NCBI GenBank assembly: GCA_009763385.1
Contig: VDCT01000868.1
Span: 248,001 to 312,000 of the forward strand
Length of the DNA: 64,000 nt
Source of the DNA: Coix lacryma-jobi var. lacryma-jobi
Taxonomy: Eukaryota; Streptophyta; Magnoliopsida; Poales; Poaceae
Reading direction: 5' to 3'
Below, in pieces: positions 33,064 to 44,691 of this stretch; position 1 is the first letter of the stretch, and every line of letters starts with the position of its first letter. A program made the position numbers and the translations under genes. The notes under the pieces are model-generated. The model ran no database searches, was not told the DNA's origin, and worked only from the letters and a program-made list of their open reading frames with translations.

Positions 33064-33963
33064 ATGAATCAGAATCCCTATATGCCACCTCTCACTCAGT
33101 GATGATCACGAGTACAATGAAGCCGAGCACTATCAAACAACAATGATGAAGTTCAAGTTGGGAGTGATCCGAGTCAGAATCCACAACACGAAAGAAAAGC
33201 CAAAAAGAAGCTTACTGAAGCAAGTAGAGCACAACGCAATTATACCAATGGAAGGTTGAGCAATATGGATATGGATAACATTCAAGGTGCTACAAAAATG
33301 GTTGGTGGTTACATTCAAGTGAGCTCAACACAAGTTTTTGCTCTATTTGATCCCAGTGCTTCGCACTCTTTCATCTCCGTCGAGTGGTTAGAGACGAGCA
33401 AGATGGCGAAGTGTCACAAAGAAGCCCTTGACAGTTCATACCCCAGTTGGAGAAATACAGGCAGATCAGATATGCCCGAACGTCAGTCTTGTCATAAATA
33501 AAGGAAAACTTTACCGTAACCTTCATTGTTTTGGAGTCACTCAATATTCCTATGTTTTTGGTAATGGATGGTCGTGTGCGCACAAAGGAGTAATTCATGG
33601 TACTCAATGCACAATGCTTCTAACTGCAACCGTCAGGGAAAAAGAATTGAGTATCACGGTTGTCAACTTCAATCTGAGAAAGCTGATGACTTGCACAATG
33701 GAGTGCAGACTAAGGATGCTATCGTGGATAATGATGAGCATATAGCTAAGAACACAGATGGGCAAACATCTTCAGTGGAAGTTGATACAACAGACCATCT
33801 GGCAAATGCAGGATATCCGGTCAAGATTCTAGAAACAGTCCAGAGAACTTTTAATGGAAGAATGTTTAAAGTGTGTAAGGTTCAGTGGAGTAACCTAAGT
33901 GAAGAAGAAGCAATGTGGGAAACCGAGGAACAACTGCAGACCAAGTTTCCACACCTCTCTTGA
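33064..33963 (+). pseudogene. T1 remnant: gag start, protease fragment and chromodomain
   Basis: A start codon at 33064 opens MNQNPYMPPLTQ and stops at once; this looks like the original Gag start. From 33256 a Ty3/gypsy protease fragment follows: GGYIQVSSTQVFALF, then DPSASHSFIS at 33349, where the usual DSGA catalytic motif reads DPSA. Segments equivalent to the later protease core (QADQICPNVSLVI, HKGVIHGTQC) are in another frame. At 33814-33960 a chromodomain is readable: YPVKILETVQ, CKVQWSNLSEEEAMWE, FPHL. Chromodomains end the integrase of chromoviruses such as Tekay/Del and direct insertion by reading chromatin. Everything between protease and chromodomain is deleted. Confidence 0.75.
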
Positions 33964-34176
33964 GTTGTAAGCCAATCAAGTTAGCGATCAAGACAAGTTT
34001 TGGATAATCAAGTGTAATAATCTTTTCATGGAATCTTTGTTCACAAGTTATGATCATGAAACATCAATGGTTTGATAAGCTTGGTATACAAGTGTGAAGT
34101 GAAAGTGTTATCAAGATCTTTTCTCGTTTCTCTCCTATGCTCTGAGTCTCTCCCGAATCTCGAGACGAGATTCTCT

Positions 34177-34190
34177 TAGGGGGGTAGATT
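34177..34190 (+). promoter_or_regulatory. polypurine tract of T1 element
   Basis: TTAGGGGGGTAGAT lies immediately before the 3' LTR start at 34192. Confidence 0.7.
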
Positions 34191-34191
34191 T

Positions 34192-36933
34192 TGTGACACC
34201 CTAAAATTTGCCTATTTAAAAAAATAGGTGAAAATTTCTTTATTGAATTTTGGTGTGCATTTAATCTAGGATTAAATAATTTTCACAAAATTAAAAGCAT
34301 GTTAGAAACATGATGTTGCATTCATGCCTCTGCATTTTATTTTTGAGATGAGTGGCTTTTGTCAAATCTTGTTTTGAATTCAAATTTCATTGAAAGAGTT
34401 GAAATGTGTTGAAAATAAAAAAAAGAGCTTTATTATCTCTCTCCTCCCTTCTTGTTTTCGGCCCGAGCTGCCTTGCGGCCCAACCCGCCGCCCTCTCCTT
34501 TCCCTCTCCCTTTCCACAGTGGGCCGACTCCTCTCCCCTACCCTTTGCTGGCGCGGCCCGCAAGCCGGCCCAGCTCGCGCATGCTGCTTGCGCAACGCTG
34601 CCCACACCTTCTCCCTCCCTTTCTTTCACTGACTCCGCGTCCCCACATGTCGGCGCCTCCTTCTTCCCCAACCCTGCGTCTCTCTGCTCGCCGAACCGCT
34701 GAGCGCAACCGCTCGCCTCCGCTCCTCCCGACGTGCGCTCGCTCCCACGTCCCGTTTCCCGTTCCCCCGCCTCGTCCAAATCAGACAACGCCTCCGCCCT
34801 CCCTTCTTTCTTCCTCTCGTTCGCGCAGTGCCCTGACTGCCCGAGCACAGCAGCTCGCACACCGGCGCTAACTCCGCCACCCGCCGTCGTTGCCCCATCT
34901 CCACGCTGCACCTCCGGCCGATTCGGTGCGGCAACATCACCTACAACCGTAAGGAACCTCCCTGTGCTCTCCGTTTCAGTTGCTACCGTCCGTTCCGCTC
35001 ACACGACCTCGCCGTTGTAACAGAGAGCCCCCATCGGCCACCACACACCACCATCCGCCGTCCCCGTGCCATCTCCGCCGGATTGTCGTCGCAGGGAGAC
35101 TCGCCTTGATCCCTCTCTCTCCTCCCCGTACCTTCCTTGTTCTGATTGGAGCACCCCAGGGGCTAATTTAGGTAGCGTCACCGCGGATTGCTCGCAGCCG
35201 GCAATGGCGCCACCGCGGGATTTTTCCCTCTCTGTCGCGCGCCGCTCCCCTCCCTCAGATCAAATCAGCGCCGTCCGCCTCTAATCCGATGGTCAGAGAT
35301 CACCGATACCCCTTCGGGGTGAATTTTGTTAAAGAACCCCCGAAGAAGCCGTGATTCAACCCGCGCTCCACTCAGACTATTCACTGAGCCTTTGCAAACT
35401 TCCAACCAGGCCCCTACGTTCGGTTTATTTGAGGCGCAGTCCAGCCGGTTTTCAAATTTGTTTTATTTATTTAAATCTGCAAAATCAAGTTTGAGCTTAT
35501 TTACAAATTGCCACTGCAATAAAACGCTTATAAAACCCACGTTTTAGCTCCGATTTGATCCGTTCAACTTGCGTTAGATTCGTTTCGAAAAGTTCTTTCA
35601 AACTAAATAACTTTCAATACTGTTTTCTGTAATTAAAATTTGAGTTAAATCTAATCTAGTAATTAGCGTCTTTAATCTTGTTTAATTCATATCTATTTTT
35701 CCGTTTTAACTCCGATTAGCGTGATCTTCGTGTCTGTGTGATCGTAGTGAGACGTAGATCAGTTTTCAAAACTCTTTATCTTATTTTCTTATGATTGATG
35801 TACTGTTCTAATTATAGGCTTTGTTTTGCTTTGCATGATTGGTATTGGATGCTTGTGTGCTGTCCTGTGATCGAATGTCCAGTCGGTGAGATATGCGTTG
35901 GTGATCAAGAAGAAGTTTGTGATCAAGAGTTCAAGATCAAGAGTCAACCTTTGGAAGTATACAAGTCAATTGAAGAAGGATCTTGAGTTAAGGCAAGTAT
36001 AGCATCGAGTTTTCTCTTCGCAAATCATGGTCATGTTACTTAATTAATGTATGCATCGAATGATAAAAATGACTTGCTAGCAACTTAAGAACTTATCTGT
36101 ACAAGTGCCTTCGGGTTTTACAGTGCAACTGATGGGGGTTATATGGCTCTGGCTTTAGCTCAGTATGAGGACCTTTTCTAGCTTGTTAGAGGTTACCCTT
36201 GTGGCGCAAATGGGGGATAGCAGACTGGGGATTCCCTGTGACTGGTTGAATCACCCAGACTGACTAATGAAACCTAGCGGCCCTAACTTGTTAGACGAAC
36301 CTTTGAAAAGCTTCATCGTGAACCCTGCCGACTTTCCTTGGAAGTGAGTTAAGAGGCTGATCACCTCGGGCGAAAGGGCAATTCACGTCTCACAGTGAAA
36401 GTGTACACCTTTGTGCAAGTTTATTAAACTGATATATCAGCCGTGCTCACGGTCACGAGCGGCCTTGCAGACCTTTTACATTAAGATTATGACTTTTGTT
36501 GGTAACATGTTCATTATTTACCATTTTATGCTATTCATTATTTATGTTACATGATCATGAAACTTGGGATCTATATCACTTGTTGCTATACTTGTGGAGT
36601 TCGACATGGGCTCACTCCTGCTTTTCCCCCACACCTCAGTCTCCATCAGAGTCGCGCAGCGGAAGCATGGTGATGACTCAGCTGAGTTTCCTAAGCTTAG
36701 GCTTGTGGTCAAACCAGTCAGTTGTTCCCTGTGGAGTTGGTGTCTCCATCTGAAGATCGGAGTGTCTTTCCCCGCTATCTGCTTCTTAAGGTTATGTTCT
36801 TTGTTATATATATACGTTATATATGAGCATTGTCTTTCGATATTACCCTTTATTTGTGGCTATATGTGAGATTTGACTTCCTGGGCTCACATATGGTGTA
36901 TACTTGGTTTTGTTCTTAAAACCGGGTGTGACA
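34192..36933 (+). repeat. 3' LTR of T1 element
   Basis: 2742 bp and collinear with the 5' LTR. The most visible difference is in the first 45 bp; scattered single-base changes and indels follow. Confidence 0.85.
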
Positions 36934-36938
36934 TCATC

Positions 36939-38478
36939 ATCTTGGCATCATGGATATGAGTTGGATGCCTTGTTCTTCCACCCCTTCTTGTTTTCTTCTT
37001 CTTTATCAAGTCACCACTATCATGGTTGATCTTGACTTCATCTTGGGGCTTCTTCTTTTGCTCAACTTGTGGCTTTGGTTGAGGCTCTTCTTGTTGCTTT
37101 ACCAATTGCTTGGTTGGGCACATAGAGGTGAGATGTCCTCTAGTGCGGCACTTGAAGCATTTGATATGCTTGAGCCTCTCTTCTTCCTTCTTCAACTTGA
37201 GCTTCTCTCCATTGGGGCAAGCATTGGCAAGATGTCCCATCTCATGGCATTTGAAGCACATGATATGAGATAGCTTCTTTTGTTCTGCTGCTTCTTCATC
37301 TTCTTCAATCTTTTTCTCTCCCCCTTGGACATCCTCTTGTTGAAACCAATGCCACTTTTGTCACGTAGGTTTTTTGATTCTTCAACATGTGCTCAAAGGT
37401 GACTTTGGAGTTGTAGCACCTCTCTAACTTGTTGCTCAAATTCTTCACTTCACTCTTGAGCTCATTGTTCTCCTTCAAAAGGTTAGTCTCACAAGACAAA
37501 GAAGTAGAACAAGCATCTAAATGTGAAGAACATGGCATGTCTAATAAATCATCACAAGAGGTGGATACATTCTTCTTGCCTACATCACATGGGTTAGCAA
37601 CACTTTGTAATTGATCATTTGATCCATGTGATGAGCTCTCATTTTTTAATTTTCTTTGAAAGCTCCTTAATGAGAGAGCCATATTTTTCAATTAAATCAT
37701 CATGTGAAGCTCTAAGAACATCAAGTAAGCGCTTATGTTCTTCACATGAGTTCTTTAGAAATGAGTTTTCATTTGCTAATTTCATTGTTTTATTTTTCTC
37801 ATTTTCTAAAGCTTTAGTGAGTCTACATACAAGCTCAAAGTTTGTATCATCACAATCAACTACCACATTACCAATTGATACCTTTGTGTCACCATGTGAC
37901 ATGAAGCAATGTGATGTAGTAGAAGAGCTTGTGGAGACAACACTCTCATAGCCGTCATCATCATCAAGTGAGCATGGAGTAGAATCATTAATTGCATCAC
38001 TTGAGCATGGCCCATCATCAACAATCATGGCAAGTGAACTTGTGGATTGATCATCATCATCATCACTTGAACATGAGGTGGAGCAATCCTCCACAACCAT
38101 CAAGTTGTGGTCATGCTCAACATCCTCATGCGTCTCCTTCTTGAGCTCATCAACATCATCATCGGAGATCACCCCATATTTCTCATTGAGATAAATCCAA
38201 ATCTCATGGGCAGACTTCAAGTCCATGATCTCACCAAATATGTTATCCTCCATAGATTGATAGAAAATGTTAGTAGCTTGGCAATCGAGATGTAGGCATT
38301 TCTTTTGCGCTTGAGTTGCATTCTTTCTATCCAACACAAGAGAAAGGCCCACATCTATGATCCACCACATTTGAGGACTAATAAACTGAAAATTGCATAT
38401 CATCAAATTTTTCCACCTTGCAAAGTGTGTGCCATAAAAATTGTGTGGACACTCAACATCTAGCCCATAGTTCGCCAT
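36939..38478 (-). pseudogene. C2 gag, N-terminal part with UBN2 core and two zinc knuckles
   Basis: This is copia-type Gag. The start chosen is the ATG at 38476-38478 (MANYGLDVECPHNFYG), about 40 bp from the primer site. The UBN2-type core spans roughly 38440-38160 (WWIIDVGLSL, ATNIFYQSMEDNIFGEI, AHEIWIYLNEKYG). It is followed by a Ser/Asp-rich acidic stretch (38130-37920), a coiled-coil-like segment (ALENEKNKTMKLANENSFLK and on, to about 37390) with a frame change near 37650, and two complete CCHC knuckles: CFKCHEMGHLANAC (37258-37217) and CFKCRTRGHLTSMC (37159-37118). A Lys/Gln-rich linker runs to the T1 insertion. The protein assembles the particle and binds RNA. Confidence 0.8.
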
Positions 38479-38515
38479 CCTCTCGGGTCGGTGAAGACCA
38501 CAAATGAGAGACCTC

Positions 38516-38529
38516 GGCTCCGATACCAA
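38516..38529 (-). promoter_or_regulatory. primer-binding site, Met-tRNA type (C2)
   Basis: Minus-strand TTGGTATCGGAGCC lies one base from the 5' LTR. It has two differences from TGGTATCAGAGC. Confidence 0.7.
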
Positions 38530-38530
38530 T

Positions 38531-40957
38531 TGAAGGGTCGAGATGACGGACTAGAGGGGGGTGAATAGTCCTTTCTAAAATTAATCGTACCGGCTAACCG
38601 AAACAAATGCGGAATTAACAACTATCGGTCTAGCCAAGACTACACCCCTCTATCTATACTCTCAAGCACCTATTATAAAGATCCTAAACAAAGCAATTAA
38701 GGTGTCGGGCTAGCTAGAGCTCACCTAAACAATTCTAGCTTGCAAGGTTACACAACCTAAGCAACTAGTACTCAATCAACCGGGGAGCCCCTACACATGC
38801 CACTAAGCAAAAGCACAAAGCCTAAGCTCACTAGCAATGCTCAATAACAAGGCTACACAAGCCAAATTAGAGAGCTCAACTTAGCTACACAAATAAGCAA
38901 TGTGACTAGCAAAACTACAAGTCAACTAGTCACTCACGGGATTAACTTCTATGATACACAAGCTAAGAAGGTAACTAGCATGCTACACAAGCTAACTAAT
39001 TACAAAAGCAACTATACTAGCACAAGTTTATGAACAAATAAATACAAGCTAGTGAATGAAGTTTGCAAACCACCGAGAAGATGAACACGAAGTTGACACG
39101 GTGATTTTTCTCCCGAGGTTCACTTGGTTGCCACCAGCTAGTCCTCGTTGTGTCGACCACACACTTTGGTAGTTCGGCGGCTAATAGGAACCACACCTAG
39201 CTCGACACTCGAGCGTTGCAAGAACTCACCCACAAGTGAGGGTAACTCAATGACACGCTCTACTAGAGTTGCTCTTCGCGATCCCCGCGGGGCGAGCACA
39301 ATGCCCCTCACAGTCCTTCTCCGGAGCCACGCACAATCTTCACGCGGGCTTCACGACGGAGACTCGATCACCAAGCCGTCTAGGAGGTGGCAACCTCCAA
39401 GAGTAACAAGCACCACCGGCTTGCAACATGAACACCTAGTGCCACTCGATGCAATCTCTCAAAGCAACGCACTAGAATCGCTCACTCGCAATAGATTCGC
39501 ACACTAGCAAGCACAAGCGAGTTAGAGGGCTCCTAAGCACTCCCCAAGCATGGACACCAAGTCCCAAGGGTGCTCTACCTATCCCAAGGGCCGGCCACCC
39601 CTCTATTTATAGAGGGGAGCCACAACTAGCCGTTTCCCCTTCTCCCGAACTCCCACGCCTTCGGTCGGTACCACCGACCAAAGGGTCGGTACCCACCGCC
39701 TCAGGGTCGGTGGTAGGGTCGGTACTACAGGCCTCAGGGTCGGTGGTAGGGTCGGTACCACCGGCCTCAGGGTCGGTGGTAGGGTAGGTACCACCGAGGT
39801 TATGGCGGTACTACTACCTCTAGGCCAAAACTAGATCTACACAGAGAGCCCAAAAACCACTTCGAACCTCGGTACCACCGACCACCCCGGTCGTACTACC
39901 GAGCCTGGTACTACCGAGGTTATGGCGGTACTACCGGTAGGCCAAAAACTCCCCTGAACAGAGAGTTTTGCGTTCTGCTCGCGGAGGGTCGGTACTACCG
40001 GCCTCAGGGTCGGTACCACCGACTTCAGCAAACTGACCTCCGCGCTAAAACGACCATAACTCTTAGCTCCGAACTCCGATTTTGATGATCTTGGACATTT
40101 TGGAAAGCTTATTCAGAGGGCTACACATACCACATGAATACAAGATCCAAATCACAAAGGATTAGAACAGTTTTCCAATCCAAGATCCATCACTCCTCTT
40201 TTTCAACCAAAGACTTCTCCGGAAACTTCTCCGAGTTGATTCAATTCAACTCCAACACCTTCTCCTTTGCAAATGTGCCAACACCACCAAGTGTACACCA
40301 TCATGTGCATGTGTGTTAGCATTTTCACAACCATTTTCAAAGGATTATCACTATCACTCATTACGCCACTCGATCCTAGCAACATCGCAAAGTTAGATCG
40401 CTCAAGTGGCACTAGATGACCGATATGCAAACAAGTTTGCTCCTCTTAATAGTACGGCCATCTATCCTAAATCCGGTCATAATCTTCTCTACACACCTAT
40501 GACTGGTGAAATGAAATGCCCTACAAGTATACCTTTGCCTTGCGCATTCCATTCTATCTCCTCCATTTGTTGATGCAACACATGCACCAACCTCGATCAA
40601 ATGATATGATCCACTTCATATCATCACATGACCTCCATGGTACATAGATCTTGACCTCACTTGCTCTTCACCATTGCTTCGGTCCTTCGGCGACAAGTCT
40701 TTGCTCAAGCCTCCCGACACTCGTACCAACGGCTTCAAAGCCTCCAACTTGCCCTTCACCTTCGCAACCGGTCCATCAAGCCAAGTCTGCCTTGATCTTC
40801 ACCATCTTAGCCACATGACTCCATGTCATGTCTCATATGCAATAAGCTCCTTCATTGCTCATTCATATGTGAACTAATTTCCTGTGTATCTCACATAAGC
40901 ACATATTAGTTCACCTAGGTTGTCACTCAATTACCAAAACCAAACAAGGACCTTTCA
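38531..40957 (-). repeat. 5' LTR of C2 element
   Basis: 2427 bp and collinear with 23895-26322. TATA box on the minus strand at 39603-39612 and GGTCGGT array at 39660-40025. Confidence 0.85.
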
Positions 40958-40962
40958 ATCGC

Positions 40963-41418
40963 CCATGAGGTGTTTTTGTCTTTGTTGGCATAGAACCATT
41001 GTTTTGCTTTTCCCAAGAGTGAGAATGGGAACAAGCGAAGTAGAATGGCGTCCCTCTCAACTCCTCTGATGGTGAAAGTGCTGCAGATCTCCAAAAAGTG
41101 TTGGAGATGAGCTCTTGCGTCTTCATGTGCCTTTCCGCAAAATTGATTAGCTTGCACCATGTTGATCCAAGCTGGCTTGAGTTCAAATCCGTTTTCCCCT
41201 ACATTGACTGTTGGTTCAGTCCTGATGTTGGCAGTGGTTGGTGCAGAGAACTCGCGGAGTGTCTTGTCGGCCATAGCGTCTAACTCTGGTGTCAGGCTTC
41301 TTCTTATTTGGCTAACTTCTGGTAGTGGTACTGAGGGCCTTTTGAGTTTGTGTCTAGTTTTTCTTAGTAAAGCTTCCGGATCCTCAGTGTAGTTGTTCGG
41401 AAGTTGGAAACCAGTCAT
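40963..41418 (-). pseudogene. Gag N-terminal part of nested A1 element
   Basis: The frame is open from the ATG at 41418 (MTGFQLPNNY) to the C2 insertion. It contains a segment absent or broken in the other copy (EALLRKTRHKLKRPSVPLPE) and the start of the gag domain (LQHFLEICSTFTIRGVERDA, AKQWFYANKD). The C2 target site ATCGC lies just after NTSWA. The continuation is at 23894. Confidence 0.75.
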
Positions 41419-41622
41419 ACATTACCCTGTATAATATAATAAAGATAAACAAGGCCAGGGTAAGTCTGCAAAAGTAAGTAATTAGTGTGTTATCACATGT
41501 GTGTAAATGATATGATATGTTCTAGCTACCGTTCTAAATGCTGTTAATGCAATGTCCTTTCAATGTTTATAAAGATTATAATGAAAAACCCTAGGTATCA
41601 TCCCTAGTTGAATTGATGTGAT

Positions 41623-41640
41623 CCCCCCGCAACGGCGCCA
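41623..41640 (-). promoter_or_regulatory. primer-binding site, tRNA-Asp type (nested A1)
   Basis: Minus-strand TGGCGCCGTTGCGGGGGG has base changes at its inner end compared with TGGCGCCGTTGCCGGGGA. It is 8 bp from the LTR edge. Confidence 0.75.
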
Positions 41641-41648
41641 GAAATGCT

Positions 41649-43419
41649 TGTTGACACTCCTTAATGGATTCACTCTAGGAATGTCACATAAGATAATAAA
41701 CTAGTGAAAGCACAAAAGAGTGTATGGGACACTACTAACTCCACTTAACGTCAAGTTGTCATCCCCAACATGAAGCTAGCAATGTAATTATATCAGGGCA
41801 CTGGATTAAGATATATATTTACCTGCAAGCGCACAGATAAACATACCCGTTGTAGAGCATTTCACCCCAAGCTAGTCTCAGGTATCGTTATTTATATTAA
41901 GCCTAGAGACTAATCAATTCAAGGTGATGATAGTATTGAAAGAACTTAACAGCATCTATCATGGCACACATGAATGAGATTGATAACACATACTAATTAC
42001 TATAGACAGGAACAGGTATAGAGTAAATAGATAAATGATAAAGGATAACAGAGATCAGATCAATCAAGGATAAACTTAGAACAGTACTACCTAGCAAGAT
42101 GATGATTAGAATAGGTATAAACAAGGAACATTCCTAAGTTATTCTAATTATAAGTCATAGCATACATTGATTAGTGCAATTATATTTAGCAATCATTGGC
42201 TAGGTCACATCATATTTATAATCAAGAGGCAACTCCATAGCTAAGGTGTCAAGCATAGTAACCCTAAACCATGAGTTAACTGAGCCATACTAAACACTAT
42301 ATTCGGGAGGTGGAATACAGAGGACTCAACAGGTCTGTCACACCCGCGATCTACCACTCTATCCGGAATATAGGATGCATTCACAGATAAATATGTATAG
42401 ACACCACATCTACACAACATTCATCACCCATCCATTGTACTTTAAGATGAGCGCTATACGAACATGAGTATAAACATAAAGATGAACTATCTATGCCAAA
42501 TATATAATCAAAGCAAACTATAAGCATTATAACTAAGAATATAATCATTAATGTCTTAATCATATCAATTGTATTGCTATCTAGAACACAATAATGAATA
42601 ATAAGGTGAATTAGATCATCGATAAGAACCGAAGTACGAACTAGAACATGAACTAAAATAAGATTATGAACTAGACGATGAACATGAACTAGATGATGAA
42701 CTAGAACATAACAATGAAGAACAAAGATGAACTAGAATAGCTATTATGCAATAGATCCATAATGTTAATACAAGAGAGAAGAACTTGGGTTTACCGAGCC
42801 TTCTCATGACTAGATCAGGAATCCAAGCGAAGCTTGCCTCCTCTAATCCTATTCTATCTACTAATCTAGGTGGATGAAGTTCCGAAGCCTCTGATTGATC
42901 TCCTTCTGATTGTCTAACCCTAATTCCTGGTTGCTCTGATTGCCTTCAATGAGGAATGAATGGAGAGGGGGGTCAGGGGCTGTATATATAGCCCTGGCCG
43001 ATGAATCATAGCCCTTGGATCAAACTGACTTGAGGTATAGCTGAGATGCATCTAGGGAGTCGGTTGAGGTAGCTTGCAAAGAGGAGCCAGGTGGGCCCAG
43101 GGGGTGACCGACCGGTCTCCTGGTGGGACCGGTCGGTCCCACTAGTCATCCTCTGGTGGTAAGCTTTGTCATGGTGCAATCTTATGTCCCCTGGAGTCTT
43201 CTAGAAGTATCCTGACGTGGCGGTTGCGTTATCTCCCGTCGGTTTCCTTCTATGGGAAGCTATTGATGCTGATTTCCTGGTTTAGTCCCTGCAGAATCAT
43301 AACTCACCAAAACTCATGGAATATTGTTAGTTGAATCCCTAAATCTTTGTTGGTGATCATATCTTCTTGCCTTTCATATTTATTTATCTCTTAATTATGG
43401 TAGTTAACCAGTGTCAACA
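41649..43419 (-). repeat. 5' LTR of nested A1 element
   Basis: 1771 bp, TGTTGACAC to GTGTCAACA. TATA box on the minus strand at 42983-42991; GACCGACCGGTC inverted repeat at 43108-43140 with both arms intact. Confidence 0.85.
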
Positions 43420-44691
43420 GTCGTGCGGCGGACCCTTGTTAGCGATCAAGAGGTCTTTGCTTAAGCTTTGCTTATGGATAGATACCGTGCGGCAGGCGTT
43501 TATTCATATGTTTATCAAAGCGAGATAGTTATCGGCTCTATTAGATTTGGCAAGATCTGATAGATTCATTAAGTTATCATGTGTTGCATGTTTTATTTAA
43601 TTTTGTAACACTCTTTTGCCCAATCTAGATTGATCTTTGTTCGGCCTTGTTCCACAAGTTTGCTTGTATTTTAATAATTGCATGATTATGACGCGCCGAA
43701 TTAACTTTCAATCTAGGTTGTTACATGTTGTGGGTTCATGCATGTCAATCACATTTGAGCCTTGATAAAACTAGGTGTCATGCGGCAGATGCAGGTTTTA
43801 GATTAGTTTAATTGTGCTTGCTTGTATGTTCCTTCTTCATGGACCCCAACTCAGCTAGTTTGCCGAGCTTGGTTAAGCTTACACGAGTAATGAGTTTTTA
43901 TAGATTTGTTCAGATACATGCATGCTTTTAGCTTCTTATAATTATATTGTATCATGCGGTGAATTAATCTAATTATAACGAGTGGTGTAGACTTAGTTTA
44001 TGCCTGACAGGTTTATGAAGATTAGACGTGCGGTAGACTAATTGGATTAGCCTATGCATGCATTATTTGAATAGATTTATATTCAAAAAAGTTACCTGTT
44101 TATAATTCTCCATGTCTTGGCATATGCGTTTGGCAACCAACGTGTTTACATGCTTTCTTTTATTACTTGTCGAATGACTCCGTAAATATGTTCGACAGCC
44201 AGCTTTGTAGCTGTATGCCGTCGTGATTGGCTTTCAAAGCCGTACATATGGAACTGTTTGGTCTCACCCGACATGTTCCAGTGGTATTGTCACAGTTTTA
44301 TCCCTTGTTGGTTTTCAGGTCAAACTGACTGGCACGTCTCCGGATTCCAAACCGTCTGGGCACCCGATTGAAGCTAAGCTTTTCGGCTTGACGTGTGTTA
44401 GGCGCGGTGTGTCACGTTTTGCACCAACAACTTCTTAATGGAATCACTCTAAGAATGAACCTTATAAATAATAACCTCGTGAAGGCACTAAGAATTGTAC
44501 GGGACACTACTAACTTCACTTAACGTCAAGTTGTCATCCCCAACATGAAGCTAGCAATGTGATTATATCAGAGCACTGGATCTAAAGATAAATATTTACC
44601 CGCAAGTGCACAGATAAATACACCCGTTGTAGAACCATTTCACCCAAGCTAGTCACAGGTATCGTTATTTATATTTAGCCTAGAGACTAAT

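Larger units (their letters stand above)
29230..36938 (+). mobile_element. T1 Tekay-like element, deleted derivative, TSD TCATC
   Basis: The element is 29235-36933 with TCATC at 29230-29234 and 36934-36938. LTRs 29235-31950 (2716 bp) and 34192-36933 (2742 bp) begin TGTGACACCC and end GGGTGTGACA. The internal region is only 2241 bp and holds the primer site, the first codons of gag, a protease remnant and a chromodomain, so most of gag, reverse transcriptase, RNase H and integrase are deleted. The plus orientation is opposite to its host C2. It is the innermost and therefore youngest insertion of the nest. Confidence 0.9.
23890..40962 (-). mobile_element. C2 copia-type element, gag only, TSD ATCGC
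   Basis: The element is 23895-40957 with ATCGC at 23890-23894 and 40958-40962. Its LTRs (23895-26322 and 38531-40957, 2428 and 2427 bp) begin TGAAGGGTC and end GGACCTTTCA. The Met-tRNA-type primer site, a copia-type gag and a polypurine tract are present; pol is absent. It sits inside the gag gene of the A1 element and contains the T1 element at 29235-36933. Without T1 it is about 9.4 kb. The LTR pair differs at few visible places, so the insertion looks fairly recent. Confidence 0.9.
17864..43424 (-). mobile_element. A1 Athila-like element, complete ends, TSD GTCGT, with nested insertion
   Basis: The element is 17869-43419 with GTCGT at 17864-17868 and 43420-43424. Without the C2 insertion it is about 8.5 kb: 5' LTR 41649-43419 (1771 bp), primer site 41623-41640, gag 41418-40963 continued at 23894, two protease domains to about 21620, non-coding 3' region, and 3' LTR 17869-19632 (1764 bp). 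It lacks reverse transcriptase and integrase like its sister at 1655-11012. Both ends and the target duplication are intact, so it inserted as a unit into the G1 LTR and later received C2. Confidence 0.9.
17354..44429 (+). mobile_element. G1 Tat-type 3' LTR, split by a nested cluster
   Basis: The LTR parts are 17354-17868 and 43420-44429, about 1.5 kb together; the bases between belong to the inserted A1 element and its contents. Support for plus orientation: TATAACTATAAA at 17653-17664, then a polyadenylation-like stretch (GCCATTGTAAAATG and ATCAATACAAA near 17670-17710). The right edge is placed at CACCAACA, 44429, where an A1 LTR begins, and is less certain than the left. The U5 part carries six dispersed copies of a TGCGGYRGA word. 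Only the antisense gene and this LTR remain of the element. Confidence 0.6.

Noticed and set aside
32900..33070. Possible host gene exon between the T1 leader and protease remnant
   Set aside because: It lies inside a bounded LTR element and leads straight to the element's own gag start codon.
39603..39794. Frame with PTLPPTLRPVV peptide repeats
   Set aside because: Translation of the C2 U3 repeat array upstream of a TATA box; phase is not kept in the other LTR.
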